Assembly: GCF_004217615.1 (NCBI RefSeq)
Contig: NZ_SHLD01000001.1
Coordinates: 3,348,001-3,412,000, forward strand
DNA length: 64,000 nt
Reading direction: 5' to 3'
DNA from: Micromonospora kangleipakensis
GTDB lineage: Bacteria > Actinomycetota > Actinomycetes > Mycobacteriales > Micromonosporaceae
The notes under the pieces were generated by a model. The model was not told the DNA's origin. It made no database searches and saw nothing but the letters and a program-made list of their open reading frames with translations. Position 1 is the first letter of the stretch. The number at the start of each line of letters is the position of its first letter. Positions 17,893 to 33,362 of the stretch are shown piece after piece. The position numbers were made by a program, and so were the translations under genes.

Positions 17893-19071
17893 GTGTTGCG
17901 CTGGCTGACTGCAGGTGAATCGCACGGACCCGCCCTCGTCGCGATGCTGGAGGGGGTGCCCGCCGGGATCGAGGTGACCACCGGGGAGATCGCCGGTGAG
18001 CTGGCCCGGCGCCGGCTCGGCTACGGCCGGGGCGCCCGGATGTCGTTCGAGCAGGACGAGATCGAGATCATCGGTGGGTTCCGGCACGGGGTCACCATCG
18101 GCAGCCCGGTGGCGATTCGGGTGGGCAACTCGGAGTGGCCCAAGTGGCGCGCCGTGATGGCGGCCGACCCGGTCGACCCGGAGGAGCTGGCCGGGCAGGC
18201 CCGCAACGCGCCGCTCACCCGCCCCCGGCCGGGCCACGCCGACCTGGCCGGCATGCAGAAGTACGGCCACACCGACGCCCGGCCGATCCTTGAGCGGGCC
18301 AGCGCCCGCGAGACCGCCGCCCGGGTCGCCGTGGGCACCGTCGCCAAGGCCCTCGTCAAGCAGGCGCTCGGCGTCGAGATCGTCTCCCACGTGGTGGAGC
18401 TGGGCCCGGTCGCCGCCAAGCCCGGGCTGCGCCCCACCCCCTCCGACGCGGAGCGGATCGACGCGGACCCGCTGCGCTGCCTCGACCCGGAGGCGAGCGC
18501 CCGGATGGTCGCCGAGGTCGACGCCGCGAAGAAGGCCGCCGACACGCTCGGCGGCGTGGTCGAGGTGCTCGCGTACGGGGTCCCGCCGGGCCTGGGCAGC
18601 CACGTGCAGTGGGACCGCAAGCTCGACGCCCGGCTGGCCACCGCGCTGATGTCCATTCAGGCGATCAAGGGCGTGGAGATCGGCGACGGCTGGCAGCAGG
18701 CCCGCTCCCGCGGTTCCGAGGCGCACGACGAGATCCTGCCGACCGCCACCGGGGTGCGCCGGATCACCGACCGGGCCGGCGGCCTGGAGGGTGGCATCAC
18801 CACCGGCGAGCCGCTGCGGGTGAAGGCGGCGATGAAGCCGATCTCCTCGCTGAACCGGGCCCTGGCCACCGTCGACGTCACCACCGGTGAGCCGGCCACC
18901 GCGATCAACCAGCGCTCGGACGTCTGCGCGGTGCCCGCCGCGGCGGTGGTCGCCGAGGCGATGGTCGCCCTGGTGCTCGCCGAGGCGGCGGTGGAGAAGT
19001 TCGGCGGCGACTCGATCGCCGAGATGCGCCGCAACCTCGCCGGCTACCTCGACGCCCTGGTGATCCGGTGA
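17893..19071 (+). CDS. aroC: Chorismate synthase
   Basis: 392 residues. It converts EPSP to chorismate with reduced FMN, the last common step of aromatic synthesis. Family signatures seen: GESHGPAL near the N-terminus, [35 protein letters not shown] near 115-150, and later [13 protein letters not shown] and the MKPISS region. The GTG start gives the expected N-terminus [12 protein letters not shown]; upstream in-frame starts would add a 61-residue Arg/Pro-rich peptide absent from the family. A dispersed repeat follows the stop. Confidence 0.94.
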   Translation: MLRWLTAGESHGPALVAMLEGVPAGIEVTTGEIAGELARRRLGYGRGARMSFEQDEIEIIGGFRHGVTIGSPVAIRVGNSEWPKWRAVMAADPVDPEELAGQARNAPLTRPRPGHADLAGMQKYGHTDARPILERASARETAARVAVGTVAKALVKQALGVEIVSHVVELGPVAAKPGLRPTPSDAERIDADPLRCLDPEASARMVAEVDAAKKAADTLGGVVEVLAYGVPPGLGSHVQWDRKLDARLATALMSIQAIKGVEIGDGWQQARSRGSEAHDEILPTATGVRRITDRAGGLEGGITTGEPLRVKAAMKPISSLNRALATVDVTTGEPATAINQRSDVCAVPAAAVVAEAMVALVLAEAAVEKFGGDSIAEMRRNLAGYLDALVIR

Positions 19072-19117
19072 GCGCGAGGAGTGCAGCGGAGCGGAGCCCC
19101 GCAGTCGCGAACGAAAG
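19068..19117 (+). repeat. Repeat-like segment at the aroC-aroK junction
   Basis: The segment beginning with the last base pairs of the aroC stop and containing agccccgcagtcgcgaacga resembles, from memory, a short dispersed sequence at gene ends in Micromonospora chromosomes. Only one copy is present here, so its repeated nature cannot be shown from this window. Confidence 0.35.
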
Positions 19118-19149
19118 ACGGACCCGGTGACGGCGGGGAGCGTGGCCCG

Positions 19150-19645
19150 GTGAACCGGCCGGTCTGCGTGCTGGTCGGGGCGCCCGGCTCCGGCAAGACC
19201 ACCGTCGGCCAGGCGCTCGCCGCCGAGTTGGGCGTCGAGTTCCGGGACACCGACCTCGACATCGAGCAGCTCGCCGGCAAGCCGATCCCGGAGATCTTCG
19301 TCGACGAGGGGGAGGACCACTTCCGTACCCTCGAACGGGCGGCGGTGGCGGCGGCGCTGGCCTCGCACGGCGGGGTGCTCGCCCTCGGCGGCGGCGCGAT
19401 CCTCGCCGAGGAGAACCGCGCGGCGCTGATCGGGCACACCGTGGTGCACCTCTCGGTGGAGCTGCCCGACGCGGTGAAGCGGATCGGTCTCGGCGCCGGG
19501 CGACCGCTGCTGGCGATCAATCCGCGGGCCACCCTCAAGCACCTGATGGAGCAGCGCCGTCCGCTCTACGCCGAGGTGGCCACCGCGACCGTGCTGACCG
19601 ACGGGCGCACCCCGGAGGAGATCGCGGCGGAGGTTGCCGCCCTGC

Positions 19646-19656
<11 letters not shown>
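19150..19656 (+). CDS. aroK: Shikimate kinase
   Basis: 168 residues. The P-loop GAPGSGKTT is at 10-18, shikimate-binding Asp residues follow in [11 protein letters not shown] (about 33-43), Arg in EDHFRTLE, and the second glycine loop GGGAI near 80. It phosphorylates shikimate at O3. GTG 19150 has GGGGAG 9 nt upstream; an in-frame ATG at 19081 lies in the repeat-like spacer. The 3' end overlaps the 3' end of the convergent ctaG gene by 11 nt. Confidence 0.92.
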
Positions 19657-22592
<2,936 letters not shown>

Positions 22593-22615
22593 GCCGGTCG
22601 CCCGGGGCCGCAGGG

Positions 22616-22661
22616 CCGATACCCGGTGTGACTGTTGCCGCCACTGCAGCAGAGCAGAGGG
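22616..22661 (+). repeat. Partial copy of dispersed repeat family B
   Basis: The stretch ending gcagcagagcagaggg matches the right half of the hairpin repeat at 33176-33262 (including cccggtgt, ttgccg and ctgcagcagagca). The left arm is absent here, so it cannot form the long stem. Confidence 0.6.
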
Positions 22662-22756
22662 GGCGCGGTGGGACCGGTGGGCGGTCGGCGCCGGCACCCG
22701 GGATGACCCTCGGGCTCGGCGGGACAGCGGCGGCCCTGTCGGTTCGACACAGCTAG

Positions 22757-22762
22757 TAGACT
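22757..22762 (+). promoter_or_regulatory. -10 box TAGACT upstream of efp
   Basis: TAGACT lies 38 nt before the efp ATG, leaving room for the AAGGCAGGA ribosome site. No good -35 was found at 16-18 nt. It would let efp-nusB be transcribed separately from aroBQ. Confidence 0.4.
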
Positions 22763-22800
22763 TTGCAGGTCTGTCCGCCAATTGATGATCAAGGCAGGAA

Positions 22801-23358
22801 ATGGCCACCACCAACGAGCTCAAAAACGGCCTCGTACTCAACCTCGACGGGGAGCTCTGGGCCGTCGTCGAGTTCCAGCACGTCAAGCCCGGTAAGGGTG
22901 GCGCCTTCGTGCGCACCACGCTGAAGAACGTGCTGTCCGGCAAGGTCGTTGACAAGACCTTCAACGCGGGCACCAAGGTCGAGACCGCGACCGTCGACAA
23001 GCGCACCATGCAGTACCTGTACGCCGACGGCGAGGACTACGTCTTCATGGATCTGGAGACGTTCGACCAGATCACCGTCCCCGGCGGCACCGTCGGCGAG
23101 GCCGCCAACTACCTCCTGCCGGAGGCGGAGGCGACCGTCGCCACGCACGAGGGTGTCCCGCTCTACATCGAGCTGCCGACCTCCGTCGTGCTGGAGGTCA
23201 CCTACACCGAGCCGGGTCTGCAGGGCGACCGGTCGACCGGCGGCAACAAGCCGGCCACCGTCGAGACCGGCGCGACCGTGCAGGTGCCGCTCTTCATCAC
23301 CACCGGCGAGAAGATCAAGGTCGACACCCGCGACGGCCGTTACCTCGGCCGCGCCTGA
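22801..23358 (+). CDS. efp: Translation elongation factor P
   Basis: 185 residues, three beta-barrel domains. The tip of domain I reads KPGKGGA with Lys32 at the place modified in some bacteria; no modification genes (epmA, or the rhamnosyl system that uses Arg) are nearby and the residue is Lys. It relieves ribosome stalling at polyproline, relevant here because the proline-rich 1029-residue protein is encoded in the same region. It overlaps nusB by one base (TGATG). Confidence 0.96.
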   Translation: MATTNELKNGLVLNLDGELWAVVEFQHVKPGKGGAFVRTTLKNVLSGKVVDKTFNAGTKVETATVDKRTMQYLYADGEDYVFMDLETFDQITVPGGTVGEAANYLLPEAEATVATHEGVPLYIELPTSVVLEVTYTEPGLQGDRSTGGNKPATVETGATVQVPLFITTGEKIKVDTRDGRYLGRA

Positions 23359-23792
23359 TGGCTGAGGGTCCCAAGCAGCAGATGCCGGCGCGCCGCAAGG
23401 CGCGCAAGCGGGCGCTGGACGTGCTCTTCGAGGCGGATCTGCGCGACCGGCCCCCGGTCGAGGTGCTCGCCGGCTACATCGAGCGGATCGAGAAGCCCCG
23501 CCCGGAGCACCTGGGCTACGCGGTCAGCCTGGTCGAGGGCGTCGCCGCGCACCTCGACCGGATCGACGAGCTGATCGCCAGCTACGCCGAGGGCTGGACG
23601 CTCGAGCGGATGCCGGTGGTCGACCGTAACCTCGCCCGGATCGCCGTCTACGAGCTGCTGTACGTCGACGACATCGACGACGCGGTGGCGATCAGCGAGG
23701 CCGTGGAGCTGGCCCGGCAGATGTCGACCGACGACTCGCCGCGCTTCCTCAACGGGGTGCTCGGCCGGATCGCCGAGTACGCCACCCGCTGA
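23358..23792 (+). CDS. nusB: Transcription antitermination factor NusB
   Basis: 144-residue all-helical protein. A basic N-terminal helix (RRKARKRALDVLFEADLR) binds boxA RNA with NusE; the C-terminal bundle contains VDRNLARIAVYELLY and PRFLNGVLGRIAEY. It acts in rRNA antitermination. Coupled to efp, ended by a strong hairpin. Confidence 0.93.
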   Translation: MAEGPKQQMPARRKARKRALDVLFEADLRDRPPVEVLAGYIERIEKPRPEHLGYAVSLVEGVAAHLDRIDELIASYAEGWTLERMPVVDRNLARIAVYELLYVDDIDDAVAISEAVELARQMSTDDSPRFLNGVLGRIAEYATR

Positions 23793-23830
23793 GTCGCGGC
23801 CGACGCGCCGCGGCGACCGCACCCGTACGA

Positions 23831-23866
23831 CGAAAGGGCCCGTGCCGGACGGCACGGGCCCTTTCG
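23831..23866. terminator. Bidirectional terminator between nusB and bldD
   Basis: Perfect 16-bp stem (23831-23846 with 23851-23866), loop ggac, A-rich left and T-rich right ends (GAAAGG / CCTTTC), between convergent nusB and bldD. This is the clearest intrinsic terminator in the window. Confidence 0.88.
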
Positions 23867-23880
23867 GTTGCTGCTACGGG

Positions 23881-24369
23881 TCAGGACGCGAAGAACGCCC
23901 GGGGGTCGGCGACCAGCACACCGTGCTCGGTGAGCCGCTCGATCAGGCCCGACGGCGAGGCGTCGTAGACGATCGCCAGCGCGCGCAGGTCGTCGGCGCG
24001 GATGGAGAGCACCCGGCCGTTGTAGTCACCGCGCTGCTGCTGGATGGCACGGGCGTACCGGGCGACGTAGGCGAGGTCCTCGGAGGCCTCGTCGTAGAGC
24101 CGCTCCAGGTCGAGGACGATCTTGCTGGTCGGCTCGTGGCGCACCCCGCTGCCGTCGGGCAGCAGCTCCGAGACGGGAACGCGGTAGAAGTCGGCCAGCT
24201 CCGCCAGGCGGGACACGGTGACGGCCCGGTCGCCGCGCTCGTACGAGCCGACCACCACGGCCTTCCACCGCCCGTTCGACTTCTCCTCCACACCCTGCAG
24301 GGACAGGCCCTGCTGCTGGCGGATGGAGCGCAGGCGGGCGCCCAGCGACTTGGCGTATTCAGAGGGCAT
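23881..24369 (-). CDS. bldD: Developmental regulator BldD (c-di-GMP-responsive)
   Basis: 162 residues. N-terminal HTH of the XRE type (about 8-70) with the BldD-specific EEKSNGRWKAVVVGSYERGDRAVTV. The C-terminal domain keeps the c-di-GMP signature: Arg-Gly-Asp at 113-115, eight residues, then Arg-Ala-Asp-Asp at 124-127. In Streptomyces, a c-di-GMP tetramer dimerises BldD, which then represses sporulation genes. The conserved place next to nusB supports orthology. ATG is preceded by GGGAG. The 285 nt up to pyrR hold both promoter regions; I could not identify a BldD box confidently. Confidence 0.93.
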   Translation of the reverse strand: MPSEYAKSLGARLRSIRQQQGLSLQGVEEKSNGRWKAVVVGSYERGDRAVTVSRLAELADFYRVPVSELLPDGSGVRHEPTSKIVLDLERLYDEASEDLAYVARYARAIQQQRGDYNGRVLSIRADDLRALAIVYDASPSGLIERLTEHGVLVADPRAFFAS

Positions 24370-24620
24370 TCGGACACTCCCAGTGCTGCTCGGGGTTCTC
24401 CCAGCTATCGCTACGGAGCGTGACGGTACGGGGATTGCGACACCTGGTCAAGTGGTCGTGACAACACCGTTGGGGGGCACGGGGGGAGTTATCCCCATTT
24501 CGCCACCCTGATCCTGGGGTCAGTACCGGCGGCGGTCGGCCCGGTGACCGCTGGTAACGTGGCGTGAAGCCCCGGTCCGGGCCGTTCGCGGCCGGACCGG
24601 CAACCCAGACGTCCTTTAAC

Positions 24621-24648
24621 GACCCGTCCCGTGAGGCGGGGAAGGAGG
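24621..24648 (+). promoter_or_regulatory. PyrR-binding RNA loop overlapping the pyrR ribosome site
   Basis: CCCGTCCCGTGAGGCGGG at 24623-24640 can fold into a short stem with the loop UCCnGnGAGG, matching the known anti-antiterminator core to which PyrR-UMP binds. The AAGGAGG ribosome site (24642-24648) starts just after it, so binding would block translation rather than cause termination. PyrR-dependent translational repression is established for Mycobacterium smegmatis; here it is inferred from sequence. Confidence 0.7.
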
Positions 24649-24654
24649 TCCGCC

Positions 24655-25239
24655 GTGGCCTACCCACCGGCTGCCCAGTCGTCGCCGCCGCGACAACCCT
24701 CGGTGAAGGTGATCCTCGCCGCCGCCGACGTGTCGCGCGTGGTCGACCGCATCGCCCACCAGATCCTCGAGAAGACCCAGGGCGCCGCCGACACCGTGCT
24801 GCTCGGCATCCCCACCCGGGGCGTACCGCTCGCCCGCCGGCTCGCCGCGCGGATCAGCACCTTCGAGGACGTGGCCGTCCCGGTCGGCGTGCTCGACATC
24901 ACCCTCTACCGCGACGACCTGCGCCGGCACGCCACCCGCGCGGTCGGCCCGACCGAGCTGCCGCCCGGCGGGATCGACGGCAAGCGGGTCATCCTCGTCG
25001 ACGACGTGCTCTTCTCCGGCCGCACCGTGCGGGCCGCCCTGGACGCGCTCAGCGACGTCGGCCGCCCCGCCTCCGTGCAGCTCGCCGTCCTGGTCGACCG
25101 CGGCCACCGCGAGCTGCCGATCCGCGCCGACTACGTCGGCAAGAACATCCCGACCGCGCTCGCCGAGAGCGTGAAGGTCACCCTCGGCGAGACGGACGGC
25201 GCCGACGAGGTCAAGCTGTACGGGGGGAATCCCGCATGA
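24655..25239 (+). CDS. pyrR: Bifunctional pyr regulator / uracil phosphoribosyltransferase PyrR
   Basis: 194 residues. The PRPP-binding loop [18 protein letters not shown] sits near 114-131, and [14 protein letters not shown] near 55-68 belongs to the same PRTase fold. It binds pyr mRNA with UMP/UTP to repress the operon and has weak UPRTase activity. The first 20 residues are a Pro/Ser/Gln-rich extension. GTG 24655 has AAGGAGG 6 nt upstream; an in-frame start at 24631 lies within the RNA loop. The stop overlaps the pyrB start (ATGA). Confidence 0.93.
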   Translation: MAYPPAAQSSPPRQPSVKVILAAADVSRVVDRIAHQILEKTQGAADTVLLGIPTRGVPLARRLAARISTFEDVAVPVGVLDITLYRDDLRRHATRAVGPTELPPGGIDGKRVILVDDVLFSGRTVRAALDALSDVGRPASVQLAVLVDRGHRELPIRADYVGKNIPTALAESVKVTLGETDGADEVKLYGGNPA

Positions 25240-26162
25240 TCCGGCATCTGCTCTCCGGCGGCGACCTCGACGCGGCCACCGCCACCCTGATCCTGGACAC
25301 CGCCGCCGAGATGGCCACCGTCGCCGGCCGCGAGGTCAAGAAGCTCCCCGCGCTGCGCGGCCGGACCGTGGTGAACCTCTTCTACGAGGACTCCACCCGC
25401 ACCCGGATCTCGTTCGAGGCGGCCGCCAAGCGGCTCAGCGCCGACGTGATCAACTTTTCCGCCAAGGGCTCCAGCGTGACCAAGGGCGAGAGCCTGAAGG
25501 ACACCGCGCTCACCCTCCAGGCGATGGGCGCCGACGCGGTGGTCGTCCGGCATCCCGCCTCCGGGGCCCCGCACCGGCTGGCCAACTGGGTGGAGGGGTC
25601 GGTGGTCAACGCCGGCGACGGCACCCACGAGCACCCCACCCAGGCGCTGCTCGACGCATACACGATGCGCTCCCGGCTGGGTCGGCTCGCCGGCCTGCAC
25701 GTCGCGATCGTCGGCGACGTGCTGCACTCCCGGGTGGCCCGCTCGAACGTGCTGCTGCTCTCCACCCTCGGCGCCAAGGTCACCCTGGTCGGCCCGCCCA
25801 CGCTGATCCCCGTCGACATCTCCGGGGCGCTCGCGCCGGGCACCGACGTCTCCTACGACCTCGACGCTGTGCTGCCCGGCGCGGACGTGGTGATGATGCT
25901 GCGGGTGCAGCGGGAGCGGATGAACGACTCCTACTTCCCCTCCGCCCGCGAGTACGCCCGCCGCTACGGCCTGGACGGCCCGCGGATGCGCCGGCTGCCC
26001 GAGCACGCGATCGTCATGCACCCCGGCCCGATGAACCGGGGCATGGAGATCACGCCCGAGGTCGCCGACTCGCCCCGCTCCACCATCGTCGAACAGGTCG
26101 CCAACGGGGTCTCCGTGCGGATGGCCGTCCTCTACCTGCTGCTCGGAGGGAACAACCGGTGA
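25236..26162 (+). CDS. pyrB: Aspartate carbamoyltransferase, catalytic chain
   Basis: 308 residues. Carbamoyl-phosphate site STRTRISFE (about 52-60), Lys in the [17 protein letters not shown] loop (80s), HPTQALLD near 135 and the aspartate loop VQRERM (about 226-231). No pyrI regulatory subunit is nearby, as usual for actinobacteria. It overlaps both pyrR and pyrC by 4 nt. Confidence 0.95.
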   Translation: MIRHLLSGGDLDAATATLILDTAAEMATVAGREVKKLPALRGRTVVNLFYEDSTRTRISFEAAAKRLSADVINFSAKGSSVTKGESLKDTALTLQAMGADAVVVRHPASGAPHRLANWVEGSVVNAGDGTHEHPTQALLDAYTMRSRLGRLAGLHVAIVGDVLHSRVARSNVLLLSTLGAKVTLVGPPTLIPVDISGALAPGTDVSYDLDAVLPGADVVMMLRVQRERMNDSYFPSAREYARRYGLDGPRMRRLPEHAIVMHPGPMNRGMEITPEVADSPRSTIVEQVANGVSVRMAVLYLLLGGNNR

Positions 26163-27436
26163 CCGCGTACCTGATCAAGAGCGTGAGCGTCGTCGGCGCC
26201 GCGCCGACCGACCTGCTGATCCGCGACGGCGTCGTGGCGGAGGTCGGCGCGGGGCTGACCGCGCCGGACGCCACGGTGATCGACGGCGCCGGCCTGGTCG
26301 CCCTGCCCGGCCTGGTCGACCTGCACACCCACCTGCGCGAGCCCGGCCGGGAGGACGCCGAGACCGTCGAATCGGGCTCCCGGGCGGCGGCGCTGGGCGG
26401 CTACACCGCGGTCTGCGCGATGGCCAACACCTCCCCGGTCGCCGACACCGCCGGCGTGGTCGAGCAGGTCTGGCGGCTCGGCCGGGAGGCCGGGCTGGTC
26501 GACGTGCAGCCCATCGGCGCGGTCACCGTCGGGCTGGCCGGCGGGCAGCTCGCCGAGCTGGGCGCGATGGCCGACTCGGCGGCCCGGGTGCGGATCTTCT
26601 CCGACGACGGGCACTGCGTCGCCGACCCGAAGCTGATGCGCCGGGCGTTGGAGTACGTCAAGGCGTTCGACGGGGTGATCGCGCAGCACGCCGAGGAGCC
26701 GCGGCTCACCGAGGGCGCGCAGATGCACGAGGGCGAGGTCTCCACCCGGCTCGGGCTGACCGGCTGGCCGGCGGTCGCCGAGGAGGCGATCATCGCCCGG
26801 GACGTGCTGCTGGCCGAGCACGTCGGCAGCCGGCTGCACATCTGCCACGTCTCCACCGCCGGCAGCGTCGAGGTGCTGCGGCACGCGAAGGCGCGCGGCG
26901 TGAAGGTCACCGCCGAGGTGACCCCGCACCACCTGCTGCTCACCGACTCCAAGGCCGAGACGTACGACCCGGTCTACAAGGTGAACCCGCCGCTACGGAC
27001 CGGCACCGACGTCGCCGCGCTCCGCGCCGCGCTGGCCGAGGGCGTGATCGACATCATCGCCACCGACCACGCCCCGCACGCCGTGGAGGACAAGGAGTGC
27101 GAGTGGGCGTACGCCCGGCCGGGCATGCTCGGCCTGGAGACGGCGCTCTCCATCGCGCTCGACGTGCTCGGCCCGCAGTGGGACCTGATCGCCGAGCGGA
27201 TGTCCCGCGCCCCGGCCCGGATCGCCGGCCTGGAGGGGCACGGCGTCGACCCGGCCCCCGGCGTGCCGGCCAACCTGACCCTGGTCGACCCGGCCGCCCG
27301 CCGCACCATCGAGCCGGCGGAGCTGGCCAGTCGCAGTCGCAACACCCCGTACGCCCGCATGACGCTGCCGGGTCGCATCGTGGCGACCTTCCTGCGCGGC
27401 GAGCCGACGGTCCTGGACGGAAAGGCAGTCAAGTGA
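26159..27436 (+). CDS. pyrC: Dihydroorotase
   Basis: 425 residues, amidohydrolase of the type I group. [10 protein letters not shown] (about 54-63) supplies the two metal His, [10 protein letters not shown] (about 228) and TDHAPH (about 301-306) the other ligands including the catalytic Asp. No carboxylated Lys is obvious in a SxK context, in keeping with type I enzymes that use Asp. It closes carbamoyl-aspartate to dihydroorotate. GTGA overlaps on both sides. Confidence 0.94.
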   Translation: MTAYLIKSVSVVGAAPTDLLIRDGVVAEVGAGLTAPDATVIDGAGLVALPGLVDLHTHLREPGREDAETVESGSRAAALGGYTAVCAMANTSPVADTAGVVEQVWRLGREAGLVDVQPIGAVTVGLAGGQLAELGAMADSAARVRIFSDDGHCVADPKLMRRALEYVKAFDGVIAQHAEEPRLTEGAQMHEGEVSTRLGLTGWPAVAEEAIIARDVLLAEHVGSRLHICHVSTAGSVEVLRHAKARGVKVTAEVTPHHLLLTDSKAETYDPVYKVNPPLRTGTDVAALRAALAEGVIDIIATDHAPHAVEDKECEWAYARPGMLGLETALSIALDVLGPQWDLIAERMSRAPARIAGLEGHGVDPAPGVPANLTLVDPAARRTIEPAELASRSRNTPYARMTLPGRIVATFLRGEPTVLDGKAVK

Positions 27437-28630
27437 CCCGCAGACGTTCCGCGATCCTCGTTCTCGAGGACGGGCGCACGTTCCACGGCGAGGCGTACGG
27501 CAGCGTCGGGGAGACCTTCGGCGAGGCGGTCTTCAACACCGGCATGACCGGCTACCAGGAGACCCTGACCGACCCGTCCTACCACCGCCAGGTGGTGGTG
27601 CAGACCGCCCCGCACATCGGCAACACCGGCGTGAACGACGAGGACGACGAGTCCGGCCGGATCTGGGTCGCCGGGTACGTGGTCCGCGACCCGGCCCGGA
27701 TCGGCTCCAACTGGCGGGCCACCGGCGGGCTGGAGGACCGGCTCGCCGCCGAGGGCGTGGTCGGCATCAGCGGCGTCGACACCCGGGCGCTGACCCGGCA
27801 CCTGCGCGAGCGGGGCGCCATGCGGGTCGGCATCTCCAGCATCGACGACGACCCGCGCGCCCTGCTGGCCCGGGTCCGCCAGTCGCCGCAGATGGTCGGC
27901 GCGGACCTCTCCGCCGAGGTGACCACAGAGAAGCCGTACGTGGTCGAGGCGCAGGGCGAGCACCGGTTCACGGTCGCCGCGCTGGACCTGGGCATCAAGC
28001 GCAACGTGCCGCGCCGGCTCGCCGCCCGGGGGGTCACCACCCACGTGCTGCCCGCCGGTTCGAGCATCGAGGACCTGCTCGCCACCGGCGCGGACGCGGT
28101 CTTCTTCTCGCCCGGCCCGGGCGACCCGGCCACCGCCCACGGCCCGGTCACGCTCGCCCAGGAGGTGCTGCGCCGGCGGGTCCCGCTGTTCGGCATCTGC
28201 TTCGGCAGCCAGATCCTCGGCCGGGCGCTCGGCTTCGGCACCTACAAGCTCGGCTACGGCCACCGCGGCATCAACCAGCCGGTGCTCGACCGGGCCACCG
28301 GCAAGGTCGAGGTGACCAGCCACAACCACGGCTTCGCCGTCCAGGTCCCGGGCGCTGGGGCGGGGGCGGTGGTCCCCGACCAGGTGATCGAGACCGAGTT
28401 CGGCGGCGTTCAGGTGTCGCACGTCTGCCTCAATGACAACGTGGTCGAGGGGCTGCGGGCGAAGGACGTGCCCGCCTTCACCGTCCAGTACCACCCCGAG
28501 GCGGCGGCCGGCCCGCACGACGCGGACTACCTCTTCGACCGTTTCGCCGAACTGATCGAGGGCCGCGGCCTCGACCGGATGCGCAGCGAGGGCCGCGGCC
28601 TCGACCGACAGCAGAGTGAAGGCGGCAAGA

Positions 28631-28638
<8 letters not shown>
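27433..28638 (+). CDS. carA: Carbamoyl-phosphate synthase, glutaminase subunit
   Basis: 401 residues. The C-terminal half is a class I glutamine amidotransferase: nucleophile Cys256 in [10 protein letters not shown] and the His-Glu pair in [11 protein letters not shown]. The N-terminal half contacts CarB ([18 protein letters not shown]). It releases ammonia into the CarB tunnel. The C-terminal tail is odd: [19 protein letters not shown] is a ten-residue duplication where orthologues usually end soon after ELIEG, so about 25 residues appear to have been added. It overlaps carB by 8 nt. Confidence 0.95.
28558..28607 (+). repeat. 30-nt tandem duplication in the carA tail
   Basis: gagggccgcggcctcgaccg occurs identically at 28558-28577 and 28588-28607, 30 nt apart and in frame (EGRGLDR twice). 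The core gaggccgcggcctc is itself near-palindromic. Confidence 0.85.
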
Positions 28639-32008
<3,370 letters not shown>

Positions 32009-32025
32009 CCCCCCGGATCGCAGCG

Positions 32026-32084
32026 TCGATCATGAAGTTGTTGCCTCGACACGCCGAGGCGGCGGGCAACAACTTCATGATCGA
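32026..32084. repeat. Dispersed hairpin repeat, family A, copy 1
   Basis: 20-bp perfect arms (32026-32045 and 32065-32084; core gatcatgaagttgttgcc) with a 19-nt loop that can itself pair (cctcg/cgagg). The same core arm recurs at 61105-61164. It lies between carB and pyrD and may act as a terminator or as a REP-like element. Confidence 0.8.
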
Positions 32085-32105
32085 TCACTCCCGGGGAGGC
32101 CGCGC

Positions 32106-33146
32106 GTGATCTTTGAGAAGGTCGTGCGGCCGGGGCTGTTCCGGGTGGGGGGTGGGGACGCCGAGGCGGCGCACGAGTGGACGTTGCGGCGACTGGCCGC
32201 GGTGTCCCGGCGGCCGGCGGCGCTCGCCGCGCTGCGGGCCCGCTACCTCCGGCGGGCGCCGCGGACGTTGTTCGGGGTGGAGTTCCCGAACCCGGTCGGG
32301 TTGGCCGCGGGGATGGACAAGAACGGGGTGGCGCTGCCGGCCTGGCCGGCGCTCGGCTTCGGCTTCGTCGAGGTCGGCACGGTCACCGCGCACGCCCAGC
32401 CGGGCAACCCCCGGCCCCGGCTGTTCCGGCTGCGGGACAGCGAGGCCGTGGTGAACCGGATGGGGTTCAACAACGCCGGCGCCGCGGCCCTGGCCGACCG
32501 GCTGGCGGCGCTGCCCCGCCCGATCGGCGTACCGCTGGGCATCTCCCTCGGCAAGTCCAAGGTGACCCCGCTGGACGAGGCCGTCGAGGACTACCTGGCC
32601 TCCTACCGGGCGCTGCAGGGGCACGGCGACTACTTCGCCGTCAACGTCTCCTCGCCGAACACCCCGGGGCTACGGTCCCTCCAGGACAAGTCCCACCTGG
32701 ACGCGCTGCTCGCGGCGCTGGTGGGGGAGAAGCCGGTGCTGGTGAAGATCGCCCCGGACCTCACCGAGCCGGCGATCGCCGAGCTGCTGGAGGTCTGCCT
32801 GGACCGGGGCGCGGCCGGGGTGATCGCCACCAACACGACGCTGGCCCGCGACGGGCTCGCCCCGGCCGACCGGGAGCGCGGCGCGGAGAGCGGCGGCCTC
32901 TCCGGCCGTCCGCTGGCCGGACGCGCCCGCGAGGTGGTCGCCTTCGTGCACCGGGAGACCGGCGGCCGGCTGCCGGTGATCGGCGTCGGCGGCATCCTGG
33001 ACCCGGACGACGCGGCCCGGATGTTCGACGCCGGAGCGAGCCTCGTCCAGCTCTACACCGGATTCATCTACCGTGGCCCGGCCCTGGTCCGCGCGGCCGC
33101 CCGCGCGGCGGCCGGGGCGGCGGCGGTCCCGGCCGGCCACCGGTGA
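32106..33146 (+). CDS. pyrD: Dihydroorotate dehydrogenase (quinone), class 2
   Basis: 346 residues. The extended N-terminal helix (1-45) that docks to the membrane quinone identifies class 2. FMN/substrate motifs: [10 protein letters not shown] (about 62-71), NRMGFNNAG (about 118-126), [12 protein letters not shown] with the catalytic Ser near 182, and TNTTLARDG and GVGGI for the phosphate. It passes electrons to menaquinone. GGGGAGG lies 6 nt before the GTG. The last 20 residues are Ala-rich. Confidence 0.95.
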   Translation: MIFEKVVRPGLFRVGGGDAEAAHEWTLRRLAAVSRRPAALAALRARYLRRAPRTLFGVEFPNPVGLAAGMDKNGVALPAWPALGFGFVEVGTVTAHAQPGNPRPRLFRLRDSEAVVNRMGFNNAGAAALADRLAALPRPIGVPLGISLGKSKVTPLDEAVEDYLASYRALQGHGDYFAVNVSSPNTPGLRSLQDKSHLDALLAALVGEKPVLVKIAPDLTEPAIAELLEVCLDRGAAGVIATNTTLARDGLAPADRERGAESGGLSGRPLAGRAREVVAFVHRETGGRLPVIGVGGILDPDDAARMFDAGASLVQLYTGFIYRGPALVRAAARAAAGAAAVPAGHR

Positions 33147-33175
33147 ACCAGAGCCGGGAGAGGCCCCCTCGGCGC

Positions 33176-33262
33176 TCCCTTTGCTCTGCTGCCCCCGGCG
33201 CAACGGCCGCCGTCCGGTATCCGGACACCCGGTGTTGCCGTCGCTGCAGCAGAGCAAAGGGA
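33176..33262. repeat. Dispersed hairpin repeat, family B, full copy
   Basis: 17-nt perfect inverted arms (33176-33192 and 33246-33262; tccctttgctctgctgc) enclose 53 nt that include a second small hairpin (gtccgg tat ccggac). A partial copy is at 22616-22661. It occupies the 216-nt gap between pyrD and bioA. Confidence 0.75.
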
Positions 33263-33362
33263 TCGCGGGAGCACCGTCCGGCCCCGCCGGCGTGCGGCTC
33301 GGTCCGCCCGTGCCGGCCATCGGGGTGCGCACCAGTCCGCGCGAGGACACGAAGGAGGGCCC

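Noticed and set aside
24370..24654. BldD autoregulatory box before bldD
   Set aside because: Sequences such as gtgacggtac only loosely resemble the consensus, and no clear dyad could be shown.
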